A DNA stretch of 64,000 bases from Polycladomyces subterraneus (GTDB taxonomy: Bacteria > Bacillota > Bacilli > Thermoactinomycetales > JIR-001), in NCBI RefSeq assembly GCF_030433435.1, contig NZ_JANRHH010000029.1:62001-126000 (forward strand). The letters are read 5' to 3'. Positions within the stretch are counted from its first letter, which is position 1. Each line of letters starts with the position of its first letter. Of the stretch, positions 20,083-30,034 are shown in pieces. The notes under the pieces were generated by a model that ran no database searches, was not told where the DNA came from, and saw only the letters and a list, made by a program, of their open reading frames with translations. The position numbers were made by a program, and so were the translations under genes.

Positions 20083-21605
20083 ATGAGCAAGGTTGTGGGC
20101 ATCGATCTCGGTACGACCAACTCGGCGATCGCTGTCGTCAACCCTTACGGGAAGCCGGAGATTCTGGTCAACTGCGAGGGGGAACGCATCACCCCCTCCG
20201 TTGTGTTGTTTGAGGGGAACGAGCCGATCGTCGGCAGCATCGCCAAGCGGTCGGCGGTGATGTCACCGCTCAACGTCGTGCAGTTTGCCAAACGGCAGAT
20301 AGGCGTAAAATCATGGAAGTTCCGCACGGAGACCGGCGAGATTTACAATGCGGTGGACATCTCCGCCATCATTTTGAAACGGCTCAAGGAAGATGCGGAA
20401 ATGCTCCTGGGCGAGGAGATCCGGGATGCTGTCATCACCGTTCCCGCCTATTTCGATGACGCACAGCGAAAAGCGACGCTGGACGCCGGACGGATTGCGG
20501 GGCTCAATGTGTTGCGCATCATTAACGAGCCGACCGCGGCCGCTCTCGCCTACGGGCTGAACAAGGTGGGGGAGGAGCAGACCATCCTCGTCTATGACCT
20601 GGGTGGCGGCACGTTCGACGTTACCATCATGCGTCTAAACGGAGAGCGCATCGAGGTGGTCGCCACTGGCGGGGCAAAAAACCTGGGCGGCTTCGACTGG
20701 GACAACGAAATCATGAAATACCTGAATGAAGAGTTTCAAAAACAAGGCGGCCCCAATCTGTTCGACGACCCGGTGATGGAACAGGATCTACGCGACAAAG
20801 CGGAAATGGCCAAGCGCACCCTTTACTCACGCGAAAAGACCAGCGCCTTTCTCTCCGCCGGCGGGGTGAACGCTTCCATCACGTTGACACGGGGAACGTT
20901 CGAGACGATCACGCGCCATCTGTTGCGCCAGACGCAGAGCATCATGGAGTTTGTGCTGGAAGACGCAGGCATACAGTGGAAGGATATTGACAAGATCCTG
21001 CTCGTCGGCGGGTCCACCCGTATGAAGGCTGTCCCGGCCATGATCGAGCGCGTGACGGGTATCAAACCGTCGATGGATGTCAACCCGGACGAAGTAGTGG
21101 CGATGGGGGCGGCCATTCAGGGTACGCTGATCCAAGTGCAACGGGGCACGGCCCAACTGCACGAAGCGGCGGATTTCCCGATCGTGGAGGTGCAGGATGT
21201 CAACTCCCACAGTTTGGGTGTCGTCGCCCTAGACGAACACGATCGGGAAGTTAACTCCATCGTGTTGAAAAAGGATACCCCCATCCCGTGTAAGGCGAGC
21301 GGTCGCTACGTTACCAGCGTGGACAACCAGACCAGCTTCACGTGCAGGTGACGGAAGGAGAGGACACCGACCTCAACTACGTGAAGATCGTGGGCGAAGG
21401 CGTGATGGATCTGCCGCCGCGTCCGAAAGGATCACCGCTGGAAGTGATCTTCGAGTACGACCGCGATGGGATCATCCACGTCTCCGTCGTCGATTTGACC
21501 TCCGGCCAGCGGTTGGGTGAGCTGAAGATCGAGCGCGTCTCCAACCTGACTGAAGAAGAAGTGGCGGAAAAACAACAACGCCTCGGCAAACTGGCCATCG
21601 GCTGA
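20083..21605 (+). pseudogene. Second Hsp70 (DnaK-like) protein, one frameshift
   Basis: ATG 20083 starts a full Hsp70 ATPase domain with GIDLGTTNSAIAV, VPAYFDDAQRKAT, INEPTAAALAYG, YDLGGGTFDVT and LLVGGSTRMKAVP. After SVDNQTSF, near 21339, one base is lost (TTC CAC to TTC AC fits) and the frame hits TGA at 21349-21351. The other frame continues HVQVTEGEDTDLNYVKIVGEG to 21605. The uninterrupted 422-residue product would keep the ATPase but almost none of the substrate domain. The paralogue lies just upstream. Neither copy has the long DnaK lid, so these are accessory, not housekeeping, Hsp70s. Confidence 0.82.
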
Positions 21606-21647
21606 GGCGTATCCTTCGCATTTTGAAACGGAAAAGGGTTGTTGGCG

Positions 21648-22975
21648 ATGGAAAACTACTATGAACTCTTCGGGATTCCCCGCGAAGCAGATAAGGGGGG
21701 GATCCGCAAACGGATCCACCAGGAACTGCGCAAATGGAGCAACCGGACCAATGCCCCGCAGATGGAGCGCCGCCAGGAGGCGGAGCGAATGGTGCAGCTG
21801 CTGGAGGAAGCGGAGGAAATCCTGCTCGACCCTGACAAGCGGGCGGCCTATGACCGGCAGTTGACCGCCGCTTCCCGGCTCCAGACATCTGTGCGCCGGG
21901 AGCAGGCCGCGGCATTCGATGTCACCCGTACGGGAACTGGTACGGTCACTCCGGTGGAAACCATCATTTCCCGGGGAACAGAACTGTTGGAGCAAAACCG
22001 GGTGGCGGACACGATTGTCCTCGCGCGCCAGGCCAACCCCGACGCATGGGCACTGCTGGCCCACGCCAAATTGGAGTGGGGCGAACCGGAACAGGCAGTG
22101 GAAGCATTCCGGCGGGCGATCGAGCTGAAACCCAATGACGGGCGGTACTACTACGGTCTCGGCCAAACTTACGAACAGCTGAACCGCTGGGAGGAAGCAG
22201 TTACCCAGTACCGGCGTACCTGCAAAACGGACCCGGACAACCATCAGTACCGGGTCGCTCTCGGCATGGCGCTGATCCGGGCAGAGCGATTCGATGACGG
22301 GGTGGCTCTGCTGGAACAGTGTGCGCAAGCCGAACCGGACAACCCGGTTTACCAGGAGAGCCTGGCGATTGGTTACCAAGCCAAAGCCTACTACAGCTCG
22401 ACCAAAGTGCCCGCCGGACATCCGATGATGGCAGAAGGACGATACCCCACCACCTATCAGCAGTATCGCACTGCCGTGCGCTACCTGAGCAAAGCTTTGG
22501 CTTTGCGGTTCGACAACCCCCAGCTGCGGCAGACCCTGCGCGAGACGCTGAAAAAGGTGGAGAAAGAGGGGGCGCGCCTTTTCACCGGCAGCAAGCTGTC
22601 CATCGGCATTGTCTGGGCATTGCGGTCTACAGCTTGTTTGTCGACGCCACCGTCGGCGCACGCGTGTTTCTCTTTCTTCTACCGGCTTTGTAAATCGCCT
22701 CAGCGTTGACACCCAAATACAAGGTGTACCAGCGCCTGATTCGTCGCGGTACCCCGCATTCTGATTTGGCTTTAGCGGATGAATGGCTGAGCAAACGGAT
22801 CCGTCGTACCGGATCGGTCATCGTATTCATCATCCTTGGTATCTACTTCATGCCGTGGGTGATGTTGGCGGCGACATTGTACAATCTCTACCATAACTAC
22901 CCTGTGAAAAGATGGTTAGATGTCGTTTTCTCCCGATGGAAAAGGCAAACGATGTCGAAAAAAAGAGAGTTATGA
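21648..22975 (+). pseudogene. Membrane-anchored J-domain/TPR protein, broken
   Basis: ATG 21648 opens a J-like domain (NYYELFGIPREADKGG ... LLDPDKRAAYDRQL) in which the HPD motif is absent. It is followed by about four TPR-like repeats (WALLAHAKLEWGEPEQAVEAF, YYYGLGQTYEQLNRWEEAV). Near 22613 a one-base loss (GTC CTG to GTCTG) diverts the frame. The other frame gives a membrane helix LGIAVYSLFVDATVG, meets TAA at 22691-22693 and then continues with two more hydrophobic segments to 22975. The original protein was probably a membrane-tethered co-chaperone for the adjacent Hsp70s. Confidence 0.7.
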
Positions 22976-22986
22976 AAAAATGTGTA

Positions 22987-23015
22987 TTGTCATAGGTGGA
23001 AAGGGTTGCTATTAT
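22987..23015 (+). promoter_or_regulatory. Promoter of the Tad pilus operon
   Basis: TTGTCA (22987-22992), a 17-base spacer and TATTAT (23010-23015) lie 87 bases before cpaB. The start of AT-richer sequence coincides with it. Confidence 0.75.
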
Positions 23016-23101
23016 ATTGTCTAGCAATAGCATATTGTAATAATTCTATCCTGAACCACCAACAATTTTCCTATTCCACAATAAGCAGGTGTTGACCCAA
23101 C

Positions 23102-23881
23102 ATGCAAGATGCAAAACGCAGAGCCATCATTTTTACCGTTATTTCCGTGGTTTTGGCTGCCATTGCAGGTTTTATGTTTTTGGAAAAACAAAATGAATTG
23201 GAGGCTGATTACGGTCAGACGATACCGATGTATGTGGCCGCTAAACCGATCACAGCCCGTCAACCTTTGAAACCGAGTGATTTCACGCAAGTTCCAGTTC
23301 CAAGAAAGTATGCTATGGGATCAATAGTCAATAACTTGAACGCCATTCCAATCAATGGTGGCTACCAATATCCAATCGATCATCTGGTCGCCGTTGTACC
23401 GATGAAAAAGGGTGAACCACTTACAACCAACATCTTGAAACCAATAAATGATACGTCATCGGGAGATAAGCGTTTAGTAGCATTAACAACCTCGGAGCGA
23501 GTTTTCTTTGATCAACCACTCTCGGTAAATGATCGTGTAGATGTGATAGTTACGACTCAGAAAAATGGACAAGATGAGGTGGATACAAAACCTTTGCTAC
23601 TTGACAAGCCGGTTGTCATGGTATCCTCCGATGGTAAGGCAATATGGTTGGAACTGGAATTCAACGATGCTGTCAATCTGATTAAATACGAGAATTTTGC
23701 TCAGTCCATACGTGTATTGAAGGCTCCCCAGGTAGGAGGCTCAGGGTCGGACAACAAGCAAACTTACGATGATAATGAAAAGGACAAATCGAAGGGTCAA
23801 AATTTAGCATCCAATAAAAAGGGTGCACCCTCTAATGATGTTCGGAATAATAAAAAGCCCTCTAAGAAAGAGACGCAATAA
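23102..23881 (+). CDS. cpaB: Tad pilus assembly protein CpaB/RcpC
   Basis: 259 residues with an N-terminal membrane anchor (about 9-27) and an SAF-like domain beginning PMYVAAKPITARQPLKPSDF, followed by AVVPMKKGEPLTTNILK and SVNDRVDVIV, as in CpaB proteins of Flp pili. In Gram-negatives CpaB works with the secretin. Here there is no outer membrane, so it probably acts at the membrane/wall interface. The C-terminal 45 residues are Lys/Asn/Asp-rich and look disordered. First gene of the operon. ATG 23102; no strong ribosome site beyond GCAGGTG. Confidence 0.85.
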   Translation: MQDAKRRAIIFTVISVVLAAIAGFMFLEKQNELEADYGQTIPMYVAAKPITARQPLKPSDFTQVPVPRKYAMGSIVNNLNAIPINGGYQYPIDHLVAVVPMKKGEPLTTNILKPINDTSSGDKRLVALTTSERVFFDQPLSVNDRVDVIVTTQKNGQDEVDTKPLLLDKPVVMVSSDGKAIWLELEFNDAVNLIKYENFAQSIRVLKAPQVGGSGSDNKQTYDDNEKDKSKGQNLASNKKGAPSNDVRNNKKPSKKETQ

Positions 23882-23911
23882 TAGACTATCCCTTTGGAGG
23901 CAAAGTTTACA

Positions 23912-25084
23912 ATGAGTGCGGAAATTAAGCTGTTGGTCGTGACGGAAGAACCGGCACAAGCAGAAGATATCCAATCACGAGTCGGAAATCAGTTCCCGCA
24001 GTTTTTACATATTCATCCCAATGAAGTAAGACGTGAGATTGCCCGTTTACAACCGGATATCGTTTTACTGCATGAGATGAAGGATGGTTCAGGAATACAG
24101 TTGATTCCCTATATTTCCAGGGAAGTATCGGATGTATTTATCATTTATTTAACGGAACGTCGTGACCCGGTTCGGACCCGTGATGTGGGTAGAGCAGGGG
24201 CATTTGATGTACTGTTTTTACCGGATGAAATTACCGCCTTGGAGGATGTTTTAAGCAGAGCGGTAAAAGCCCATCAGGCGAAGGAGTATCGATCGGAGGC
24301 CAGTGCGAGTTTCACCTGGGGACGTGGGCAAATCATTTCTTTTTACAGTGGTAAAGGGGGATGTGGACGGAGTTTGATATCCTCCACATTGGCCCAAACA
24401 TTGCAACTCGATTCCACCTCAGGTGTGTTGTTGGTCGATTTGAATTTGCAGTACGGAGGATTGGAGAGTTATCTCAACATCGAGAGCGATCGGTCAATCT
24501 ATGATCTAACACCGGTATTGGAAGAGCTGAATGATAACCATATCCGGAACGTTACAGTGGTAGAGCCGTATTCACAAGTAGAGGTTTTAGCCAGTCCCGC
24601 TGATGCTGAGATAGCTGATCAAGTGACGGAAGATCATGTTGAGCGGTTGTTGCGTGCCGCTCGCCTTTACTACGACTATATTCTGGTGGATTTACCTACG
24701 GAAATGAGTACCCTCACCTTCACCGCATTGGAAGAGTCGGATAAATTGTTTTATGTAATGAATCCTGACTCGGTTTCTATGAGAATTTTTGGGAGGGTGC
24801 TTGATCTATTTGGGAAAATTGGGGTGGATACAAGCGATCGACTGGAAGTGATTCTCAACCGGGTAAGCAGGGATTATGAGCTTGATATAAAAACTGTCCA
24901 ACAACATTTCCCCTATCCAGTTATTGGTGAAATTCATGAAGATACGAAAAAGCTGCAACAAATGATTAACCGCGGAACACCGTTGCGCACTTCCAGAAGA
25001 GAGCGGGGGCTTTCGGTTTTCGCCAGAGACATTCAGAAGATAGCCAAGAAATTACTTTCTCAACAAGCCGGAAAAACAGCCTAA
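23912..25084 (+). CDS. cpaE: Tad pilus localisation ATPase CpaE/TadZ
   Basis: 390 residues. An N-terminal receiver-like domain (IKLLVVTEEPAQAEDIQ to about 125) precedes a MinD/ParA-type ATPase with the deviant Walker A SGKGGCGRS, VLLVDLNLQYGGLESYL and ILVDLPTEMSTLT. In Tad systems this protein places the assembly machine at its cellular site. Start: ATG 23912, 12 bases after TTTGGAGG. The TTG at 23894 overlaps that site. It lies 30 bases after cpaB and 17 before cpaF. Confidence 0.9.
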   Translation: MSAEIKLLVVTEEPAQAEDIQSRVGNQFPQFLHIHPNEVRREIARLQPDIVLLHEMKDGSGIQLIPYISREVSDVFIIYLTERRDPVRTRDVGRAGAFDVLFLPDEITALEDVLSRAVKAHQAKEYRSEASASFTWGRGQIISFYSGKGGCGRSLISSTLAQTLQLDSTSGVLLVDLNLQYGGLESYLNIESDRSIYDLTPVLEELNDNHIRNVTVVEPYSQVEVLASPADAEIADQVTEDHVERLLRAARLYYDYILVDLPTEMSTLTFTALEESDKLFYVMNPDSVSMRIFGRVLDLFGKIGVDTSDRLEVILNRVSRDYELDIKTVQQHFPYPVIGEIHEDTKKLQQMINRGTPLRTSRRERGLSVFARDIQKIAKKLLSQQAGKTA

Positions 25085-25101
25085 AAAAGGGGGTGTAACG
25101 G

Positions 25102-26463
25102 TTGGCGTTGTTCGATCGGATTCAAAGCCGCCCTCAAAAATCACGTCGCCGCTCCAATCAATCACATTCAGTGTCTTCAATCAATCAAAACCGGATTGAT
25201 AAATTGGCCCAGCATTTTAAAGCCCGTTTGTTAAGGGAGACAGATCTTGAAAAATTAACGCAATTACCCTCCAATGAGCTGAGGATCACTTTAGACAGAA
25301 TTGTTGGTCGCTACCTTGCGGATGAACAAGTGGTGATCACCCGGCAAGAACGTGACCGTTTAATCAGCAAAATCATTGATGAATCAGTGGGTTATGGTCC
25401 GCTGGAACCATTATTGATGGACGAAGAGATCACGGAAATCGTGGTGAATGGACCGGAGGAAGTTTACTACGAGAAAAACGGGAAGCTGCACAAAACGGAC
25501 ATCAAATTCCGGGATGAAGAAGCACTTCGACATGTGATTGACCGGATTGTGGCACCGATTGGGCGCCGTATAGACGTGAGCTCACCCATGGTGGATGCCC
25601 GTTTACCTGACGGTTCACGTGTGAATGCTGTTATTCCACCTATCGCACTGAAGGGTTCACTATTATCGATCCGGAAATTCCGAAAAGACCCGATCAGGAT
25701 TGACGACCTCATTCGGTTTGGAAGTTTAACACCGGATATGGCCCAATTTCTGACGAGTCTGGTACGGGCAAAACTGAATTTGATTATTTCGGGGGGAACA
25801 GGTAGCGGGAAAACGACTTTGTTGAACGCGTTGGCCTGTTTCATCCCTGAGAATGAGCGGATCATTACCATTGAGGATATGGCTGAGCTCCGCATCCCCC
25901 ATGGACATGTGGCCGGGATGGAAGCCCGCCCTGCCAACGTGGAGGGAAAAGGGGAAATCACCATTCGTCAATTGGTTCGAAATGCTCTCCGGATGCGTCC
26001 CGACCGGATCATCGTCGGTGAGGTACGGGGGGCGGAGGCATTTGATATGCTTCAAGCCATGAACACAGGGCATGAAGGTTCGCTTACTACAATCCATGCC
26101 AACTCACCCGATGATGCCATGAGGCGGTTGGAAGGTATGGTGATGATGTCCAGCATTGATCTACCTGCCGCTATCATTCGTGAATATATCGTGGGTGCAG
26201 TTGATTTTATTATTCAAATCGGACGTCTGCCTGACGGACAACGGAAAATGTTGTCCATTGCTGAAATTCAAAAAGACGATCAGGGTCACTTTGAGATGAA
26301 GGAAATCTTCCGATTTAACCAAACCGGGGTGAAGGAAGATGGAACTGTGGTAGGATATTTCTCACCAACAGGGATTCTTCCCAAGTGTTTACCCCGTCTG
26401 AAAGCATATGGCGTACCAGTTGATCCGAAGATTTTCCGCCCTGTCAGGGGTGACATTCGATGA
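25102..26463 (+). CDS. cpaF: Tad secretion ATPase CpaF/TadA
   Basis: The hexameric ATPase that drives pilin polymerisation at the inner face of the membrane. 453 residues. GYGPLEPLLMDEEITEIVVNGPEEVYYE opens the conserved domain. Walker A is ISGGTGSGKTTLLNAL, the Asp box is ITIEDMAELRI, Walker B lies around RPDRIIVGEVRGAEAFDML and the His box is GHEGSLTTIHAN. Start: TTG 25102 behind AAAAAGGGGGTG. ATGA overlap with tadB. Confidence 0.94.
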   Translation: MALFDRIQSRPQKSRRRSNQSHSVSSINQNRIDKLAQHFKARLLRETDLEKLTQLPSNELRITLDRIVGRYLADEQVVITRQERDRLISKIIDESVGYGPLEPLLMDEEITEIVVNGPEEVYYEKNGKLHKTDIKFRDEEALRHVIDRIVAPIGRRIDVSSPMVDARLPDGSRVNAVIPPIALKGSLLSIRKFRKDPIRIDDLIRFGSLTPDMAQFLTSLVRAKLNLIISGGTGSGKTTLLNALACFIPENERIITIEDMAELRIPHGHVAGMEARPANVEGKGEITIRQLVRNALRMRPDRIIVGEVRGAEAFDMLQAMNTGHEGSLTTIHANSPDDAMRRLEGMVMMSSIDLPAAIIREYIVGAVDFIIQIGRLPDGQRKMLSIAEIQKDDQGHFEMKEIFRFNQTGVKEDGTVVGYFSPTGILPKCLPRLKAYGVPVDPKIFRPVRGDIR

Positions 26464-27386
26464 TAGTCGCTTTGCTCGGAGGGGGTTCCGTATTTTTTGC
26501 TCTATTAGCATTGTATTCGTTTATCACACTCCGCGGCGAACGGGGAGAAATATCGAACCGGATTTCTAAATGGCTGTCCCAACAAACGGTAACGAAAAGT
26601 TGGTCCGATGAATTGGTGGATAAACTGGACCGGCTTGAGATGATGAAGAAATTGGAACCTGAACTGGAGAAGGCCAGTATTCCCTTGCGTCCCGCGGAAT
26701 ACGGTTTAGTCGTACTTTTGGGTGCGGGGATTGTTGCAATTGCATTGAACATGGTATTGGGTGCACCCACCTTCATCAGTATCTCCTTAGCAATGGCCGC
26801 GGCGCCTTTTGGATCAAAACTTTTTCTCCGATCCAGAAGAAAAATTTACGTCCAGAGAATCGATGGACAATTGTCAGAGGCTTGTCGATTGCTGAGCAGT
26901 GCTGCCAGAGCTGGACTTTCCATCCCTCAAGGTTTGGAATTGGTAGTAAGGGAGTTACCGCCGCCGATTAAAAACGAACTTTACACTGTGGTGAAAGAAG
27001 TTCAATTGGGGAGAGATCTCGAAGGGGCTTTAAAAGATCTATTGAATCGGGTTAACAGCAAGGATATGCAAGTTTTTGTCAATGCTCTCATTATTCAAAG
27101 GAGAGCTGGCGGAGATTTGGCTCGGGTTTTAAGTGAAATGGCGAGAACGATGGAAGAAAGAAAAATTATTCACCAAACTATTCAAGCGGCGACTGCACAA
27201 TCGCGTTACTCCGCTTATATGTTGCCCGTTGTCTCTCTATTGGTTGTGTTTGTACTGAGCAAGATGATGGAAGGATTTGATCAGCTGTTTACACACCCCT
27301 TTGGAATCGTCGTATTGGTGATTTTTGTGCTTCTTCAAGTCATCGGGGTTTTGGTGGTAAGGAAGATTGCGGATATACGAGTATAA
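26460..27386 (+). CDS. tadB: Tad pilus membrane platform protein TadB
   Basis: 308 residues of the T2SSF family. There are N-terminal helices, then a soluble segment with QLSEACRLLSSAARAGLSIPQGLELV and FVNALIIQRRAGGDLARVLSEMARTMEERK, and paired C-terminal helices (MLPVVSLLVVFVLSKMM and IVVLVIFVLLQVIGVL). It forms the membrane platform with TadC. Start: ATG 26460, overlapping the cpaF stop. Confidence 0.92.
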   Translation: MIVALLGGGSVFFALLALYSFITLRGERGEISNRISKWLSQQTVTKSWSDELVDKLDRLEMMKKLEPELEKASIPLRPAEYGLVVLLGAGIVAIALNMVLGAPTFISISLAMAAAPFGSKLFLRSRRKIYVQRIDGQLSEACRLLSSAARAGLSIPQGLELVVRELPPPIKNELYTVVKEVQLGRDLEGALKDLLNRVNSKDMQVFVNALIIQRRAGGDLARVLSEMARTMEERKIIHQTIQAATAQSRYSAYMLPVVSLLVVFVLSKMMEGFDQLFTHPFGIVVLVIFVLLQVIGVLVVRKIADIRV

Positions 27387-27398
27387 GAAGGTGCTGAC

Positions 27399-28313
27399 AT
27401 GGATAGCACGTTGGTGTTGCTAGTCTTTACATCATGGGTATGTTGGGTAGCGGCAAGCTATCATTACTATTCATATCGAAAGAAGCAACAAGAAGTATTG
27501 GACCACTTAGAATCTTATCACTTGCCCAACACGGTTTTTACGAAAAAAAAATCGTGGATAGACAGTTTGAATCAATGGTTTGATCGGTTTTCTGCGATGG
27601 GGGAAAAAATTCAATTTTTGAGTGATCCGCTTGTGTTGGAAGATGCCCTCATCAAAGCGGGATATCCCTTTGATTTAACAGTGGAACGGTTGCAGGGCGC
27701 AAAGATTGTAGGACTGTTGGCAGGATTACTCATTGCATTGCCATATTATTTGTTGGGTTTACCTTTAGCCGTTGTATTGATTGCTGCACTGCCTTTGGTC
27801 GGGTATTTGATCCCCGTTTTGGGGATTAGACAACTGGCAAAACGTCGTCAAGAGCAAACTCGGATGGACCTACCCGATTTCTTGGATATGATGAGTATTA
27901 CGCTCCAAGCAGGGATGAGCTTGGACTCCGCTTTAGCCTACTACGTGGAGACTACCAAAGGTCCTTTGAGTGAGGAGTTTGCCCGACTCAATCATGAGAT
28001 CAAGTTTGGTGTGCAAAGGGAAGTGGCTTACCGTTCCCTTTTACGCCGAACGGCTTCTCCGGAGTTGGAAGGGCTGATTCAATCATTGATTCAAGCTCAT
28101 AACCTGGGGACACCCATCGCCAGCACCTTTATGGAACAGGCTGATGAAATGCGTCGTATGCGGGCGGAAAGGGCGAAAGAAGCAGCAGGGAAAGCAGGAC
28201 CCAAAATCACGATCGTCGGTGGTGCTCTTATTGCTCCTTCCGTAATGATCCTGATCCTTGGTGTGATCATCCTCCAGTATGTGATCAGCCCCAACAGCCC
28301 GCTGAAGATGTGA
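27399..28313 (+). CDS. tadC: Tad pilus membrane platform protein TadC
   Basis: 304 residues, also T2SSF. An N-terminal helix is followed by a hydrophobic pair at about 108-145. The signature RMDLPDFLDMMSITLQAGMSLDSALAYY and the later LIQSLIQAHNLGTPIASTFMEQADEMRRMRAERAKE lead to a final helix. It partners TadB. Start: ATG 27399 after AAGGTG, 12 bases after tadB. Confidence 0.92.
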   Translation: MDSTLVLLVFTSWVCWVAASYHYYSYRKKQQEVLDHLESYHLPNTVFTKKKSWIDSLNQWFDRFSAMGEKIQFLSDPLVLEDALIKAGYPFDLTVERLQGAKIVGLLAGLLIALPYYLLGLPLAVVLIAALPLVGYLIPVLGIRQLAKRRQEQTRMDLPDFLDMMSITLQAGMSLDSALAYYVETTKGPLSEEFARLNHEIKFGVQREVAYRSLLRRTASPELEGLIQSLIQAHNLGTPIASTFMEQADEMRRMRAERAKEAAGKAGPKITIVGGALIAPSVMILILGVIILQYVISPNSPLKM

Positions 28314-28405
28314 TGATAAGGAGGTGATGACTGGAAGGATAGGTTTTATATCTTAGCAACTTGTCATATTCGTCATTTATTCATTCATTAAGGGAGGTAT
28401 TGTGG

Positions 28406-28621
28406 ATGAACAAGATGGTGGAAGCCATCAACAGGGGAGTCATCAAAGGCTATCTCGCGTACAAAAAAGCCTTTTCGAATCGCAAAGGTTCCCAAACAGT
28501 AGAGTATGTGTTCCTGGTAGCTGGTGTTATTGCCATTGCGGCTTTGTTGAAACAAGTTGCAACTAATGATTTGGCGGAAGCACTCCGAAAAAAGATCGAG
28601 GAGTTTGTTAAAAACTCTTAA
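28406..28621 (+). CDS. flp: Flp-type pilin precursor
   Basis: 71 residues. A short basic leader ends at a Gly before the pilin motif GSQTVEYVFLVAGVIAIAALL. The glutamate five residues after the presumed cleavage site (Gly/Ser) is the type IV pilin signature. A charged C-terminus follows. It is the likely pilus subunit and substrate of the A24 peptidase at 17382. Start: ATG 28406, eight bases after AGGGAGG. The upstream in-frame extension has no ribosome site. A very strong terminator follows. Confidence 0.88.
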   Translation: MNKMVEAINRGVIKGYLAYKKAFSNRKGSQTVEYVFLVAGVIAIAALLKQVATNDLAEALRKKIEEFVKNS

Positions 28622-28642
28622 TTATATAAGACCCCACTTAAC

Positions 28643-28690
28643 AACTGTTTTGGGATTGTTGAACAACAATCCCAAAACAGTTCTTTTAGG
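28643..28690 (+). terminator. Strong palindromic terminator after flp
   Basis: A 19-base perfect inverted repeat (arms 28643-28661 and 28664-28682) ends in TTCTTTT. It also abuts the AGGAGG site of the next gene. It probably sets a high pilin to downstream-gene ratio in one transcript, or closes the pilus operon. Confidence 0.8.
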
Positions 28691-28702
28691 AGGAAACAAA
28701 TC

Positions 28703-30016
28703 ATGAAGTGCACATGGAAGAAACTTTTTATTGGGGTGATTTTTACTTCGCTCCTGTTTAGTGGCTGCTCCCAAACGAATAATGTACATAAAGAAAACAC
28801 CCAATCCAAAGAATCCAATAACCCCCCTGCTGTTGCGACAGATATCCAGGATATTCTCAAGCAAAAACCAGGAAAATTTTCCGGGGACCACTTTGATGAA
28901 AACCAACTGAAAAAGATCATCCAATCATGGCCGAACAATATGTCGGCTCAAGAGGCATATAACCGCATCGTTCCTTTGGTGGCGGAAGATTACGGCTCAC
29001 TGGTAAAAAAGCTGGATAATCTGGACCCGACGGTGCAATCCAACATCAAACAACCGGGCAGCCTCAAAGCGCCCAACGGACAACCGCTCACCAAGATGAA
29101 TGTAGAGATCCTCATCGATAGCAGCGGGAGCATGGCTGGCAAGATTCAGGGGCAAACCAAAATGGATCTGGCCAAACAAGCGGTCCAACAATTTGCTGCC
29201 AATTTGCCCAAAGGGGCCAATGTTTCCATTCGTGTCTATGGCAATAAAGGGACAAGCAGCGAGAAAGATAAGGCCATTTCCTGTAGCAGCAGCGAAATCC
29301 TTTACCCACTTCAAACATATGATTCCAGTCGATTTCAATCTGCAATCGCCAGTCTGAAACCGGCCGGTTGGACGCCGTTGGCAGCTTCGATCAAATCCGC
29401 ACAAAATGATTTGGCCAAACAACATGGAGAAGGAATCCAAAACATTATCTATGTTGTAAGTGACGGGGTGGAAACGTGTGGGGGAAACCCTGTTCAGGAG
29501 GCCAAAAACCTGCATAATTCCAACATCAAGGCAGTGGTCAATATTATTGGTTTTGATGTGGATGATGCAGGACAGAAAGCATTAAAAGCAGTCGCCGAAG
29601 CGGGTGGGGGTTCCTATCAAACGGTGAATAATCAAGAGGATCTGAAATCCTATTTTGAGAGGGAAAAAGCTCGATTGGATGAAGAATGGCGCGAGTGGTC
29701 ACTTAATAGTTGGAAAGATGTTACGGACAAATCAATCTCTAAATGGAATAATCTTAAAAACATTGTATTTAGTTTTCATGATATGAACTCTCGGGAAAAT
29801 GATCATTTGCACTCACTAAAAGATATTCTAGTGGAAAATGGAAAAATAGAAAATGAAGATGCATTAAAAACCATGATTGTTCAGCGGTTTGAATTGATCA
29901 AAAAATACATTGTAGATAGGAACAAGAACATCGAAACTGCTATAAACAGCAATGAAGCAAAGACGATAGAGGATATAAATAAAAAAGAACAAGAGGAGAG
30001 AAATAAATTAAAATGA
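28703..30016 (+). CDS. von Willebrand factor A domain lipoprotein
   Basis: 437 residues. The signal peptide ends with lipobox LFSGC (Cys about 22), so it is anchored outside the membrane. The vWA domain runs from about 130 to 315. Its metal site is DSSGSMAGK, followed by GWTPLAASI and YVVSDGVETCGG. The last 110 residues are charged and helical. vWA domains bind protein partners through a metal ion. In Tad loci they often occur as minor pilus or adhesion proteins. ATG 28703 behind TTAGGAGG. A paralogue lies at 41079. Confidence 0.88.
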   Translation: MKCTWKKLFIGVIFTSLLFSGCSQTNNVHKENTQSKESNNPPAVATDIQDILKQKPGKFSGDHFDENQLKKIIQSWPNNMSAQEAYNRIVPLVAEDYGSLVKKLDNLDPTVQSNIKQPGSLKAPNGQPLTKMNVEILIDSSGSMAGKIQGQTKMDLAKQAVQQFAANLPKGANVSIRVYGNKGTSSEKDKAISCSSSEILYPLQTYDSSRFQSAIASLKPAGWTPLAASIKSAQNDLAKQHGEGIQNIIYVVSDGVETCGGNPVQEAKNLHNSNIKAVVNIIGFDVDDAGQKALKAVAEAGGGSYQTVNNQEDLKSYFEREKARLDEEWREWSLNSWKDVTDKSISKWNNLKNIVFSFHDMNSRENDHLHSLKDILVENGKIENEDALKTMIVQRFELIKKYIVDRNKNIETAINSNEAKTIEDINKKEQEERNKLK

Positions 30017-30034
30017 TTTAAGTGGGGGAGTACC

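Noticed and set aside
18000-20100. CIRCE operator (HrcA) before the Hsp70 genes
   Set aside because: No TTAGCACTC-N9-GAGTGCTAA or near match was found upstream of any gene in the cluster.
17844-21351. Programmed -1 frameshifts in the chaperone genes
   Set aside because: Slip sites are not heptamers with a downstream structure, they occur in five different places, and in-frame stops accompany them. Decay or sequence error is simpler.
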